This document shows positions 34,704-43,919 of a DNA stretch of 64,000 nucleotides, piece by piece. The stretch comes from Nostoc sp. NMS7 (GTDB lineage Bacteria > Cyanobacteriota > Cyanobacteriia > Cyanobacteriales > Nostocaceae): NCBI RefSeq assembly GCF_017115085.1, contig NZ_JABXKJ010000239.1:1-64000 (forward strand). Direction: 5' to 3'. The notes below the pieces were generated by a model. The model saw only the letters and a program-made list of their open reading frames with translations, ran no database searches and was not told where the DNA came from. Positions within the stretch are counted from its first letter, which is position 1. Each line of letters opens with the position of its first letter. The translations under genes were made by a program, and so were the position numbers.

Positions 34704-35471
34704 ATGAAACGACGACAGTTGATGGGCTATGCTGGGGCGGGTTTGGTAACTGCTTTAGTTACTACCTTGGATTCGGAATCTCAAGCTGACGCACAATCTG
34801 GCGGTTTATCAGTTCAGTGGTTGGGTCATACTTGCTTTCTTTTTAGTGGTGGCGGTGCGAAAATTCTCGTCAATCCATTTCGGGCGGTCGGTTGTACTGC
34901 TGGGTATCGTCCACCAAAAGTTGCAGCAGATTTGGTGCTGATTAGCAGCCAACTGCTGGATGAAGGGGCTGTGGACGTACTACCGGGAAATCCAAAACTG
35001 ATCTACGAACCAGGAGTTTACGAGTTCAAAGACATTAAATTCCAAGGAATTGCCATAGACCACGATCGCAAAGGTGGTAGGCAGTTTGGCTTAAATACTG
35101 CTTGGAGTTGGAAGCAAGGCGGAATTAATATTTTACATTTAGGGGGAGCTGCTGCACCCATTTCCATTGAGCAAAAAATCCTGATGGGGCGTCCTGATGT
35201 GGCATTCATTCCAGTGGGAGGCAGTGGAAAAGCCTACAATGCTGAGGAAGCAAAGCAGGCTGTTCAAGTGTTAAATCCCAAGTTAGTGATTCCGACCCAT
35301 TACCGGACACAGGCCGCTGATGCTGCTACGTGCAATATTTCGCCACTCGATAATTTTCTCACTTTGATGAAAGGTATGACAGTGCGGCGTAGCAACGGAG
35401 ATAGTATTTCCATTAGCCCTAAAGATTTACCGGAAAATAGTGTGATTCAGGTTTTGAGTTACAAGTTTTGA
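34704..35471 (+). CDS. MBL-fold metallo-hydrolase, Tat-like signal
   Basis: This 255-residue protein starts MKRRQLMGYAGAGLVTAL, a twin-Arg-like leader followed by a hydrophobic stretch and an AQS-type cleavage area, so export by Tat is possible although the motif is loose. The body resembles the beta-lactamase-like UlaG/YtnP type: LGHTCFLFSGGGAKILVNPF, then HDRKGG and a late PTHYRT. The full HxHxDH motif is missing; only isolated His remain. The substrate is unknown. It is 15 bp from trpG, so co-transcription is likely. Confidence 0.8.
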   Translation: MKRRQLMGYAGAGLVTALVTTLDSESQADAQSGGLSVQWLGHTCFLFSGGGAKILVNPFRAVGCTAGYRPPKVAADLVLISSQLLDEGAVDVLPGNPKLIYEPGVYEFKDIKFQGIAIDHDRKGGRQFGLNTAWSWKQGGINILHLGGAAAPISIEQKILMGRPDVAFIPVGGSGKAYNAEEAKQAVQVLNPKLVIPTHYRTQAADAATCNISPLDNFLTLMKGMTVRRSNGDSISISPKDLPENSVIQVLSYKF

Positions 35472-35518
35472 GGAGTAGGGGAAGCAGGGTAAGAATTCCT
35501 AACTCCTAACTCTAGCTT

Positions 35519-36757
35519 TTAGAACGTATACCACTCTGGGCCAAGCTTATCTGCATCGCTGATGGGAGTCTCAGTGGCTGTCGTCCCATCTATAGTCCAA
35601 ATCTTGTCTGCACCAGCTGTCTGATCGCGCCAGTAGATATCGGTCTTACCATCGCCGTTGAAGTCGCCAAGGGTTGGTGTCAAGGCCGCGTTATTAGCCG
35701 GTAAGAACGCTTCAGTAGCAACCGTTGTACCATCCATCAACCAAGCGGTGTTCGCACCAGTGGTTCCATTGTGCCAGAAGATATCGGTCTTGCCATCACC
35801 ATTGAAATCGCCAATTTTAGAAGTCCAAGATGAGTCAAGTGTCCCCAGAGTACCCTCTGTGGCTAAGATACCATTCATCGTCCAAACCTTGTTCTCACCT
35901 GTTTGAGCGTTTCTCCAGAGAATGTCAGTCTTATAGTCGCCGTTGAAATCACCAAGGCTAGCAGTCCAGGCGGGGTCTTGTGATTGCAGCGCAAATTCAC
36001 TCTTTTGTGTACCATCCATAAACCAAGCGCTGTTAGCACCGGTTGTCTGATTGCGCCAGAAAATGTCACTCTTACCATTGCCGTCAAAATCAACAATGGT
36101 AGGAGTTAGCGCTGGGTCTGTTTTATCTAGAACAGTTGCATTCAGGACTGTGGTGCCATCCATCTCCCAAATAGCGTTCTCACCAGTTGTGGCATTATGC
36201 CAGAAGATATCGGTTTTGCGATCGCCATTGAAATCGCCAATCTGAGGAGTCCAGGCTGGGTCAACGGTGGTTAGAGAAGTCGCATTAGCAACTTTGGTTC
36301 CATCCATTAGCACAATGGTATTCTCACCGGTTTTCTTATTGCGTAATAAGAAGTCGGTTTTGCCATCACCATTGAAGTCAGCAATTTTGTAATCATAGGC
36401 AGTTAGGTCGAATTTACCTAGAGAACCCTGTTCCAAAACTTTTGTTCCATCCATCAACCGAATGATAATTTCACCAGTTTGAGAATCGGCCCAAACTTTG
36501 TCCGTTTTGCCATCACCGTTAAAGTCAGGAGTAATCGCCGCACTAGTTAAGTAAGGATTAGGATTAGGATTTGCTGAAGTTTTGACAGGTGTGGTCAACG
36601 GTTCACTTTGTAGTGCTTGTGAGGAACTTTTCCCAAACCCCAAATCATAATTTAAATTCTCAAAAGAAGATGTCAATATTTGTGATTTTGCGAAAGAGTC
36701 TGATGCCCATTGAGATGTATTCAAAGTTAAGGGTGAGGAATTGCTATTTCCAGACAT
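35519..36757 (-). CDS. FG-GAP/VCBS repeat protein
   Basis: This 412-residue protein has about seven repeats of roughly 46 residues of the form DFNGDGKTDIFWHN.TTGEN..W.MDGT. The DxNGDGxxD loops are Ca2+-binding sites as in integrin-type FG-GAP blades, so it should fold as a beta-propeller. There is no clear signal peptide; the Ser/Asn-rich first 60 residues resemble cyanobacterial proteins exported by type I systems, but there is no RTX tail. Probably secreted or on the cell surface. The ligand is unknown. Confidence 0.88.
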   Translation of the reverse strand: MSGNSNSSPLTLNTSQWASDSFAKSQILTSSFENLNYDLGFGKSSSQALQSEPLTTPVKTSANPNPNPYLTSAAITPDFNGDGKTDKVWADSQTGEIIIRLMDGTKVLEQGSLGKFDLTAYDYKIADFNGDGKTDFLLRNKKTGENTIVLMDGTKVANATSLTTVDPAWTPQIGDFNGDRKTDIFWHNATTGENAIWEMDGTTVLNATVLDKTDPALTPTIVDFDGNGKSDIFWRNQTTGANSAWFMDGTQKSEFALQSQDPAWTASLGDFNGDYKTDILWRNAQTGENKVWTMNGILATEGTLGTLDSSWTSKIGDFNGDGKTDIFWHNGTTGANTAWLMDGTTVATEAFLPANNAALTPTLGDFNGDGKTDIYWRDQTAGADKIWTIDGTTATETPISDADKLGPEWYTF

Positions 36758-37130
36758 GGTGTATTTTTATGATTGGTTGTTATATTTTTTTAACTTTTTT
36801 TGGAGATGTCTTTCTGTAACCCAATAACATTTACTAGACTTTCAATATTTCTTTATAACTATTTTTTCTTTGTGAATATCATTCTTTGAAGATAAATATT
36901 TGTTTTCTTTAAATGATTATTATCAAAGTTTCAAGTTCTATACAAACAATTGCAAAATATTTTTTGTATCTGATGATTTATCAATACGGTTCTGATCAGA
37001 CTTGATTCCCCCAATCCTCCTTTTTTAGGGGGGCTAATAATGACTCCATTTCCCCCTTTTTAAGGAGGATCTTTAAGGACTATGTACCTTAACCGAACTG
37101 TATTAAAGTGAAAGGGTATAAGTTTATAAG
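36758..37130. other. AT-rich gap with a C/G-rich hairpin
   Basis: AT-rich leader of the FG-GAP gene, then a hairpin with CCCCC/GGGGG arms (about 37008-37036) typical of cyanobacterial intergenic repeats. No gene is seen. Confidence 0.45.
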
Positions 37131-37295
37131 CGTAGTTTTTGCCCTCACCCTAAATCCCTCTCCCAGATATATATGGGAGAGGGACTTTGAAATTCTGGCT
37201 CTCCTTCTCCCATATCTGGGAGAAGGGGTTGGGGGATGAGAGCAAATCCTTTTGATCACCGAAGAAATACAGATTTCAAGATAGACGTGGTTTAT
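37131..37295. repeat. 160-bp structured dispersed repeat, copy 2
   Basis: Partner of 30005-30164. The two inner hairpins differ but still pair: CTCTCCCAGATATATATGGG + AGAG, and CCTTCTCCC / GGGAGAAGG in place of CCCCGAATCCC / GGGATTCGGGG. Conserved outer blocks include GCCCTCACCC, GGGATGAG and TTCAAGATAGACGTG. Confidence 0.85.
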
Positions 37296-37441
37296 CTGTT
37301 TTATTTGATATTTTAAATATCGAATTAAACCATACACATTTAGGTAATTAAATAACAACTATAAAAAATATTTATGCGAGATAATTGTGATGTAATTACA
37401 TAGTGGTTTATATAGTAAGTCTAAATTATTGATTAACAACA

Positions 37442-37474
37442 AGATCCCCGACTTCTTAAAAAAGTCGGGGATCT
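37442..37474. terminator. Perfect 13-bp hairpin upstream of pepP
   Basis: AGATCCCCGACTT pairs with AAGTCGGGGATCT over an A/T-rich loop of 7 bases. There is no T-run on either side and no gene ends here, so it is more likely a mobile palindromic repeat than a real terminator. Confidence 0.4.
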
Positions 37475-37638
37475 GAGACTTTGGAGATAATTGATTATTC
37501 CCCAAGGATTTATAACTTGAGTTGAAACAAATATTGGTTAGAATAACTTAGATTAGCAACTATTAAGAGGCATGATCTGTACATCCTCTGGTTGTCAAAA
37601 GTGTAAAATAAGACAATACTTTAATACATACATCAGCT

Positions 37639-38949
37639 ATGCAAGCAGAATATCGGCAGCGTCGTGAGCAGTTAATGGCAAAAATTGGTGATGGTACAGC
37701 CATTTTTCGCAGTGCGCCAATGGCAGTGATGCACAACGATGTCGAGTATGTTTATCGCCAAGACAGTGATTTCTTCTACCTGACTGGTTTTAACGAACCA
37801 CAGGCAGTTGCAGTGTTAGCGCCGCATCATTCAGAACATCGGTTTGTGCTGTTTGTCCAACCGAAGGATCGCGAAAAGGAAGTATGGACTGGTTATCTTT
37901 CTGGGGTAGATGCAGCTAAGGAATTTTATGGTGCTGATGAAGCATACCCGATTAGCGAGTTAGATGAAAAGTTACCGCAGTATTTGGAAAAAGCCAGCCG
38001 CATTTACTATCACTTAGGACGCGATCGCACTTTTAATGACCAAATCTTGGGACATTATCAAAGTTTACTACGGACTTATCCAAAACGCGGTACAGGACCG
38101 ATCGCTATTGAAGATACTGGTACTGTCCTCAATAGCATGAGACTAATTAAAAGTGAAGCTGAGTTGGAATTGATGCGTCAAGCAGTTGCGATCGCAACTG
38201 AAGCACACAATTACGCGCAAGAAATCGCCGCACCCGGACGTTATGAGTATGAAATACAAGCGGAGATGGAACGCATCTTTCGACTGCGAGGTGGTTTAGG
38301 CCCGGCTTATCCTTCGATTGTGGCTTCTGGTGTGAATGCTTGCGTACTGCACTACATTGAGAATAATCGTCAAATGCAGGATGGAGAATTATTGCTAATT
38401 GATGCCGGTTGTACCTATGGTTATTACAACTCGGATATTACCCGGACATTTCCTGTGGGGGGTAAATTTACGCCAGAACAAAAGACGCTGTATGAGATTG
38501 TTTTGGAGGCACAAAAACAAGCGATCGCTCAAGTTCAACCAGGTAATCCTTTCAAATTAATTCATGATACAGCAGTGCGCGTCCTCACCGAAGGTTTAGT
38601 TGAACTTGGCATTCTTAAAGGTGAAATTGATAAGTTAATTGAAGAAGAGAAATATAAGCCATATTATATGCACCGCACCAGCCATTGGTTAGGTTTGGAT
38701 GTCCATGATGCGGGGGTTTACCAGCACGGTGAAGATAAACCGCAGATTTTGCAACCAGGTCAAATTTTGACAGTGGAACCAGGACTTTATATTGTACCTG
38801 ACACCAAACTAGCAGAAGACCAACCAGAGACTGATCCTCGATGGATTGGTATTGGTATTCGGATTGAGGATGATGTGTTAGTTACACCTGGGGGACATGA
38901 AGTGTTAACTGCGGGAGTTCCCAAGGCAGTGGATGAAGTGGAACGATAA
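37639..38949 (+). CDS. pepP: Xaa-Pro aminopeptidase (M24B)
   Basis: This 436-residue protein has an N-terminal creatinase-like domain (about 1-170) and a C-terminal pita-bread M24 domain. Metal ligands are visible as the Asp in LLIDAGCTYGYYNSDITR (two Asp), the His in HRTSHWLGLDVHDAG, the Glu in LTVEPGLYI and the Glu in GIRIEDDV. It removes N-terminal residues preceding proline, using two Mn2+ ions. The length is usual. No operon partner is apparent; a hairpin separates it from the convergent gene. Confidence 0.94.
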   Translation: MQAEYRQRREQLMAKIGDGTAIFRSAPMAVMHNDVEYVYRQDSDFFYLTGFNEPQAVAVLAPHHSEHRFVLFVQPKDREKEVWTGYLSGVDAAKEFYGADEAYPISELDEKLPQYLEKASRIYYHLGRDRTFNDQILGHYQSLLRTYPKRGTGPIAIEDTGTVLNSMRLIKSEAELELMRQAVAIATEAHNYAQEIAAPGRYEYEIQAEMERIFRLRGGLGPAYPSIVASGVNACVLHYIENNRQMQDGELLLIDAGCTYGYYNSDITRTFPVGGKFTPEQKTLYEIVLEAQKQAIAQVQPGNPFKLIHDTAVRVLTEGLVELGILKGEIDKLIEEEKYKPYYMHRTSHWLGLDVHDAGVYQHGEDKPQILQPGQILTVEPGLYIVPDTKLAEDQPETDPRWIGIGIRIEDDVLVTPGGHEVLTAGVPKAVDEVER

Positions 38950-38974
38950 AAAATGGGGATGGTACACACCATCC
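38948..38974 (-). terminator. Rho-independent-type terminator of the PD-(D/E)XK-like gene
   Basis: GGGATGGT / ACCATCCC with a 4-nt loop runs into a T6 run on the minus strand, just past the stop codon of the gene at 38980. It could also act weakly on pepP. Confidence 0.7.
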
Positions 38975-38979
38975 CTAAG

Positions 38980-39591
38980 CTAAAATTGCGGACAAGCCAT
39001 CAAAGTCGTTGTCAGAATTCCTAAGATTTTATCTATTTCTTTAATAAAGTAATCGTTCTTATCGATAAAGATGGTATTGTCACAAAGTTTGAGAAATTTC
39101 CAATCTGTTCCTGTTGTGACTACACCATAAATTTCATTGATAATATTTCCTTGTTGCTGGTTAAACAATTGAGATGCAATCATTGTCGCAATACATTGTC
39201 CTAAACCAGATTTAATACTTTCATTTTTAGCTTCTACAATAATCACCACAGGGCTGGTAATATCATATTGTTCTGGTGAGCAACTCAGAATAAAATCACA
39301 GCGTCCTTCTAAGCCTTTAGAAACATCTACATTAAATTCTGAACCAGAAAATATACTAATTTGGTATTTAAAGAAGCGTTTAACTTCAATTAAAACAGGC
39401 ATAATAATTAGTTCAGAACGAGCTTTTTCTGTATTTATTGCTGTCACCAAAGGTAGATGCTCAGAGAAAATCAAATTTAGATATTCACTAGGCGAAACTG
39501 CCTGTACATCCCCAAATAAATCTTGATTTTCAACAAAGATTAATTTAAAGTCCGTTTTTACTTTGCTAAGATTAAAGGCGCTGTACGGCAT
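38980..39591 (-). CDS. PD-(D/E)XK-like nuclease-fold protein, second paralogue
   Basis: With the ATG at 39591 (MPYSAFNLSKVKT), chosen because the paralogue at 23900-24508 starts at the same point (MAYSDFKLIEVI), the protein has 203 residues. TEKARSE, CDFIL with D99, and E120-x-K122 in VEAKNE are conserved, as is Gln132. The two proteins are closely similar through residue 140, and again near the C-terminal KILGIL. Function is unknown; both lack partner genes that would suggest restriction or CRISPR association. Confidence 0.7.
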   Translation of the reverse strand: MPYSAFNLSKVKTDFKLIFVENQDLFGDVQAVSPSEYLNLIFSEHLPLVTAINTEKARSELIIMPVLIEVKRFFKYQISIFSGSEFNVDVSKGLEGRCDFILSCSPEQYDITSPVVIIVEAKNESIKSGLGQCIATMIASQLFNQQQGNIINEIYGVVTTGTDWKFLKLCDNTIFIDKNDYFIKEIDKILGILTTTLMACPQF

Positions 39592-39642
39592 TGTATCATC
39601 TTGGGAGTAAAGTGCAGCGATGCTTACGGTGGTCACTGAGTC

Positions 39643-39680
39643 TTGCCGTTGGCGCAGCTTCTCGTAGAGAAGTGCGGCAA
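39643..39680. repeat. Dispersed repeat (TTCTCTAC family)
   Basis: The copy GCCGTTGGCGCAGCTTCTCG / TAGAGAAGTGCGGC lies upstream of the PD-(D/E)XK-like gene, on the side of its promoter. It keeps the frame open upstream of the true start. Confidence 0.7.
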
Positions 39681-39729
39681 CCTACGCAAGTTGCGGAAGC
39701 TAAGGAAATGAGTTTGATGATATCTCAGA

Positions 39730-40275
39730 TCAAGAACAGGCCTCAACAAATTCAACTTCCGGCAATTTACATGACCGAAACTGAGTAACACGCTTACCGT
39801 CAGTCTCGAAGACCACACGATAGTTCTGGTTAGCACGGTCTTTCGGGATAAATGTCAAGTAGTGTCCGCCTTGAACGTATTTATGAGATGTGACTTTAAT
39901 TTGTCCTGGGTAGAGAGACTTGATTTGCGCTTCACTGTCGCCAATTTTTGCACCTTTGAGGGTAGTAATCTGCGTATTCTGCCGCACATCTACTCTAGAA
40001 ATGCGACCTTTTGTAACCATAAATAAAAGATTTTTGGGTTCGTTTTGTGGCTTAACGTAGTAGCAACTGTTATTCGCCGAATCGCCAATTAGCTGAGTAC
40101 CAGCAGCTTTCCTCGCTTGGGAAACAGTCATCCCAACTCTAACTTGTCCGATACCATTGATGGACAATTTCGATTTGTTGGTTAATTTTGCCTGTGCTAA
40201 AACTGTGCCGATTGTCAAACAAGAAAGGGCAAGTGTTAGGGTACTAAGAGTCAATAATTTAACTTTGCTATTCAT
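39730..40275 (-). CDS. Secreted protein, conserved hypothetical
   Basis: With ATG at 40275 (a TTG three codons earlier is possible) the protein has 181 residues. It has a signal peptide (MNSKVKLLTLSTLTLALSCL and on to a VLAQA cleavage site), then two related segments: GIGQVRVGMTVSQARKAAG and a later LKGAKIGDSEAQIKSLYPG. That spaced repeat resembles the SmpA/BamE-like two-layer fold, but I am not certain. The C terminus has a conserved-looking RSCKLPEVEFVEACS with two Cys. Probably periplasmic; no function can be assigned. Confidence 0.7.
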   Translation of the reverse strand: MNSKVKLLTLSTLTLALSCLTIGTVLAQAKLTNKSKLSINGIGQVRVGMTVSQARKAAGTQLIGDSANNSCYYVKPQNEPKNLLFMVTKGRISRVDVRQNTQITTLKGAKIGDSEAQIKSLYPGQIKVTSHKYVQGGHYLTFIPKDRANQNYRVVFETDGKRVTQFRSCKLPEVEFVEACS

Positions 40276-40353
40276 TTTCTGCAAATAATAAGGGGTAGAT
40301 ATTTATATACAATAGTCATATTGCCAATTTTGGATTTTCAAGCTGTTGACTAA

Positions 40354-40551
40354 GGTGGGGATATTCCTATAGGGAATTTAGAATTTGATAAGGACGGCAG
40401 AGACGATATGGTGGTGTGGCCTCCTAACAATGGAGGTTTTCCTGGCGCTCTTGGTACGTGGTTTGTGCTTACATCCTCTAGCAACTTCACCAACTCCTTC
40501 AGCCGTTTGTGGGGTATAGGTGGAGATATTCCAGTTGGAGGAGCTAAGTAA
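40354..40551 (+). pseudogene. Fragment of an FG-GAP-like repeat gene
   Basis: A 65-codon stretch reads GDIPIGNLEFDKDGRDDMVV, then a WPPNNGGFPGALGTWFVL stretch, then a second GGDIPVGGAK before a TAA. The D-x-DGRDD loop and the repeated GDIP are the pattern of a FG-GAP/VCBS-like repeat. The frame begins directly after a TAA with no start codon, so this is the orphan 3' end of a longer lost gene. It is not a copy of the intact FG-GAP gene at 35519, whose repeats have a different sequence. Confidence 0.7.
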
Positions 40552-40909
40552 TTAGAACCGAATAGCACTAAGAAAAGCGCAAACTCCTAAGATGACTGGC
40601 TTTTTAATATAAAAGTGTAAGGAAAGAACTAGCTTTGAAATCAATAGACCTCTTGCAAAAGTCCCTAACACCCCACCCCCAGCCCCTCTCCGCAGGCGGG
40701 GAGGGGAGAATTTGACGTAAGTCAAAGGCGGGGTGGGGTTCTTTTTTTGATTTATGCAAGAAGTCTAATAAACAAGCGAGTCGTAGCAGCAAGCGTCTTC
40801 CTAAAACTATAAAATTTTACATAAAAAATGAGGATGGCACATAGCATCCTCATTCGATTTTTTGCTTCCTTGCTGATTTCCAGGTATTAGCCCAGAAAAG
40901 AGTCAACTA
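40552..40909. repeat. Gap with a long G/C-rich hairpin repeat
   Basis: Positions 40668-40745 hold CACCCCACCC and GGCGGGGTGGGG arms plus an inner CCCCTCTCCGC / GCGGGGAGGGG hairpin, an intergenic repeat of the same class as 55411 and 63660. No gene lies here other than the ftsH terminator. Confidence 0.6.
40823..40854 (-). terminator. Rho-independent-type terminator of ftsH
   Basis: ATGAGGATG / CATCCTCAT stem with an 8-nt loop, followed in the ftsH direction by a T6 run; it lies about 55 bp past the ftsH stop. Confidence 0.75.
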
Positions 40910-42796
40910 TTACAGTTGCGGTACATACTCCTGCTTCTCAGGGACTTCAGCGTACTCAGCCAGAATCTGGCGGAATTCTTCGCCGTCAATGGTTTCTTTT
41001 TCGATCAGCAAATCGACTAAGCGATCGGTGACAGTGCGATGATCGCGGATCAGCTTCTTAGCATTGTCATAGCACTGTTCAACAATTTCTCGAACTTGAG
41101 CATCAATGCGCGAGGCAATGGATTCGGAATACTCAGATCGGGTTGTCCAGTCACGACCCAAAAAGACTTCTCCCTGTTGGCTTTCTAAGGAAAGTGGGCC
41201 TAAGTTTGACATCCCGAACCGCGTCACCATTTGGCGTGCCATTCCCGACAACTGTTGTAAGTCTCCACCTGCACCAGTGGTAACTTCCGCAGCCCCAAAA
41301 ATCACTTCTTCGGCAGCGCGACCGCCCAAAGCACCAGTAATTCTGGCTTTGAGTTGAGAACGGGAAATTAACCCCTGTTCTTCGTTGGGAGTAAACCAAG
41401 TTAAACCCTGTGCTTGTCCTCTTGGGATGAGGGTGACTTTCTGTACTGGGTCATGGTCTTTTAACAAAGTCCCAACTAAGGCGTGTCCAATTTCGTGGTA
41501 GGCAATTAAGCGCTTGCTCTTGCTATCCACCAAAGGAGTACCTTCCATCCCCGCAACTACCCGATCGACCGCATCATCAATTTCGCGGAGGGTAATCGCT
41601 TCTTTGCGTCTTCTAGCAGTGAGAATTGCCGCTTCGTTGAGTAAGTTGGCTAGATCAGCACCAGTGAATCCGGGAGTGCGGCGAGCGATCGCATCCAAAG
41701 ATACGCTAGTGTCTAGTTTCTTATTCCGCGCATGGACTTGCAAGATTTCCAAGCGCCCTTTGATATCGGGTGGATCGACTGTTACTTGGCGGTCAAAGCG
41801 ACCAGGACGCAACAAGGCTGAGTCGAGTACGTCAGGACGGTTGGTGGCAGCAATAATAATGATGCCTGTATTACCTTCAAACCCGTCCATTTCGGTGAGC
41901 AATTGGTTGAGGGTTTGCTCTCTCTCATCGTTACCGCCACCGATACCAGCACCCCGTTGGCGTCCAACGGCATCGATTTCATCGATGAAGATGATGCAGG
42001 GGGCGTTATCTTTAGCTTTCTTGAACAAATCGCGGACGCGGGATGCACCCACACCAACGAACATTTCCACGAATTCCGAACCGGAAATACTAAAGAAAGG
42101 TACGCCTGCTTCCCCAGCGATCGCTTTTGCTAGTAAAGTTTTACCAGTTCCAGGAGGTCCAACTAATAACACTCCCTTGGGAATGCGTGCGCCTACTGCG
42201 GTAAATCTTTCTGGCTGTTTGAGGAAGGTGACGACTTCTTGCAATTCTTCCTTAGCTTCTTCGATTCCGGCTACGTCGTCAAATTTCACCCCAGTTTTTG
42301 CCTCCATTTGGAAGCGGGCGCGGGATTTGCCGAAGTTCATTGCTTGACCTGGGCCGCCGGGGAGGTTGCTAGAACGCCGGAACAAAAAGAACAGCCCAGT
42401 AATCAATAAAACTGGAAATATGAGATTGCCCAACAATCCCCAAATTGCGCCATCATTCCGCATCGGGTGAGCATCAAAACTGATGTCTTTTTCTTTCAGC
42501 TTGCTAATTAACTCAGGAGCGTTAATAGGCAAATCCACCCGCCATCTTTGGACACGGTTTTCGATGTCAGGATCGCGAGCTTCTATAATTGCTGTCCTAC
42601 CGCCTTCGTACAGATCCACGCTGGTGACGCGATCGCCGTCCAAGTATTCTAGAAAGCGACCATAGGTCATGCGGGTATTGGCTGTATTCTTACTGGCGTC
42701 AACAGGAGCGCCTGCAAAGGCTCCTTGCCAGAAGAAAAAGCCAATTACCAAAGCCGGCAATGTCCAGAGTCCTAGTACTTTCCAAGAGAATTTCAT
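40910..42796 (-). CDS. ftsH: ATP-dependent zinc metalloprotease FtsH (FtsH2-type)
   Basis: This 628-residue protein has two membrane helices (about 7-25 and 122-140) around a periplasmic/lumenal domain. The AAA+ domain has Walker A GPPGTGKT (213-220), Walker B IIFIDEID near 270 and a second-region-of-homology Arg. The zinc protease motif is HEIGH (434-438), where many FtsH have HEAGH. The N terminus and overall sequence strongly resemble Synechocystis Slr0228 (FtsH2), which with FtsH3 degrades damaged D1 during photosystem II repair. I infer the same thylakoid role. Confidence 0.94.
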   Translation of the reverse strand: MKFSWKVLGLWTLPALVIGFFFWQGAFAGAPVDASKNTANTRMTYGRFLEYLDGDRVTSVDLYEGGRTAIIEARDPDIENRVQRWRVDLPINAPELISKLKEKDISFDAHPMRNDGAIWGLLGNLIFPVLLITGLFFLFRRSSNLPGGPGQAMNFGKSRARFQMEAKTGVKFDDVAGIEEAKEELQEVVTFLKQPERFTAVGARIPKGVLLVGPPGTGKTLLAKAIAGEAGVPFFSISGSEFVEMFVGVGASRVRDLFKKAKDNAPCIIFIDEIDAVGRQRGAGIGGGNDEREQTLNQLLTEMDGFEGNTGIIIIAATNRPDVLDSALLRPGRFDRQVTVDPPDIKGRLEILQVHARNKKLDTSVSLDAIARRTPGFTGADLANLLNEAAILTARRRKEAITLREIDDAVDRVVAGMEGTPLVDSKSKRLIAYHEIGHALVGTLLKDHDPVQKVTLIPRGQAQGLTWFTPNEEQGLISRSQLKARITGALGGRAAEEVIFGAAEVTTGAGGDLQQLSGMARQMVTRFGMSNLGPLSLESQQGEVFLGRDWTTRSEYSESIASRIDAQVREIVEQCYDNAKKLIRDHRTVTDRLVDLLIEKETIDGEEFRQILAEYAEVPEKQEYVPQL

Positions 42797-43201
42797 CTTA
42801 ATTTGCCTCTAGATGCCTATACAACTCATCAGCCTTAGCAACCGAATGTTCTATTACTCTGTCACTTTGGGCTGTTAAACGGATGTTTATAACTCCATTT
42901 TGTTTAATTTGATCTCTTATATGCACTCCCATAGAGCGATCGGCGCATTATGGCGATGCCAACAAGAATCTTAATCAAAGTTAACTTAATTTTAATACAA
43001 TATCGCACCAGAAAAGGGAGCGCAACGGGATGCAAAGACACGGAGAATTTCTCCAGAATGCTCCTCGTGTCGTTTAAGTCCCTGTCAATCATCATTCTGG
43101 GGGAGTGGGGAGTTAGGAGTTTGAAGTAGAGACGCGATTAATCGCGTCTGTAACAGGAGTTATTATTTCCCGACAATGCCCAATGCCGCATGCTCAATGC
43201 C
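42797..43201. other. Gap upstream of ftsH
   Basis: The likely ftsH promoter region. It also holds a perfect 20-bp palindrome AGACGCGATTAATCGCGTCT-type core (43130-43149) and a few CCCAATG heptamers (43175-43200). No gene is recognised. Confidence 0.5.
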
Positions 43202-43696
43202 CTATTTAACTTCTGTAATTTGTAGAGTGTAAGGAAGATACTTGCCTTTTTCGTAGGAACCAACCCAAATTTGGTAACTTCCAGCCAGCCATTCGCCAAT
43301 CATACCGGCATTTTTGCCATCAAAATCGTCATTGCACCAAGTACCACCGGGTCCCTTGATAATTATGGTGGTGTCTTCAGGACTTTGCACTTGTAACTTC
43401 AGGTAGTCAAATTTACTTGTTAGCGCTAATGTATGGTCTGGTGTTTCATCAACAAATCCAGTACAAGGGCCAGTGGCTGTTTCGCTCCTCCCGGCTACTT
43501 GACTCCCAGATATTGAACCACCACTCATCCCGCGAACTGTCAGGGGGTCTGGCGAAAACTGGGGGTCAATGGTGACATCTCCAAATATCGTTGGCGCTTC
43601 CTGAGCATCAGTAACAGCATTAACTGTCGGTGTGATGAAGAGCGTAACTATCATGAACGATAATCTCATCCCTCTTTTGAGCGCTTTTGTCGGCAT
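43202..43696 (-). CDS. Secreted protein with PPC-like beta-sandwich domain
   Basis: Starting at the ATG at 43696 (MPTKALKRGMRLSFMIVTLF) gives 164 residues with a signal peptide cleaved near TVNA-V; a start at 43732 would add 12 residues. The mature part has a CTGFVDETPDHTLALTS segment and ends in QIWVGSYEKGKYLPYTLQI, the pattern of prepeptidase C-terminal-like (PPC) beta-sandwich domains. GTWCNDDFDGKNAG may bind metal. Probably a periplasmic or outer-surface protein; the function is unknown. Confidence 0.65.
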   Translation of the reverse strand: MPTKALKRGMRLSFMIVTLFITPTVNAVTDAQEAPTIFGDVTIDPQFSPDPLTVRGMSGGSISGSQVAGRSETATGPCTGFVDETPDHTLALTSKFDYLKLQVQSPEDTTIIIKGPGGTWCNDDFDGKNAGMIGEWLAGSYQIWVGSYEKGKYLPYTLQITEVK

Positions 43697-43850
43697 TGTA
43701 ATTACTTCGCTTCTAAGTGTTTTTGAAGACATGAATTTTACACACCAAGTTCCCAATGTGAGGAGAATTGACTACCTATTTTAGATTGGAAATTGGGGAT
43801 AATTCATTAGTAATTAGTCAATGATTTATTGTTGCTATAGTTGCTCTACT

Positions 43851-43892
43851 TTAGATTTTAGGGGCGCACGTTTGTGCGCCCCTAAAATCTAA
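43851..43892. terminator. Perfect 19-bp hairpin after gltX
   Basis: TTAGATTTTAGGGGCGCAC pairs perfectly with GTGCGCCCCTAAAATCTAA over a GTTT loop, 28 bp past the gltX stop. It is longer than a usual terminator and A-rich on both sides; it probably acts as a terminator, but the same GGGGCGCAC core is also a dispersed cyanobacterial repeat. Confidence 0.6.
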
Positions 43893-43919
43893 AATATTTC
43901 TAAAATCTGGAAGTAATCA

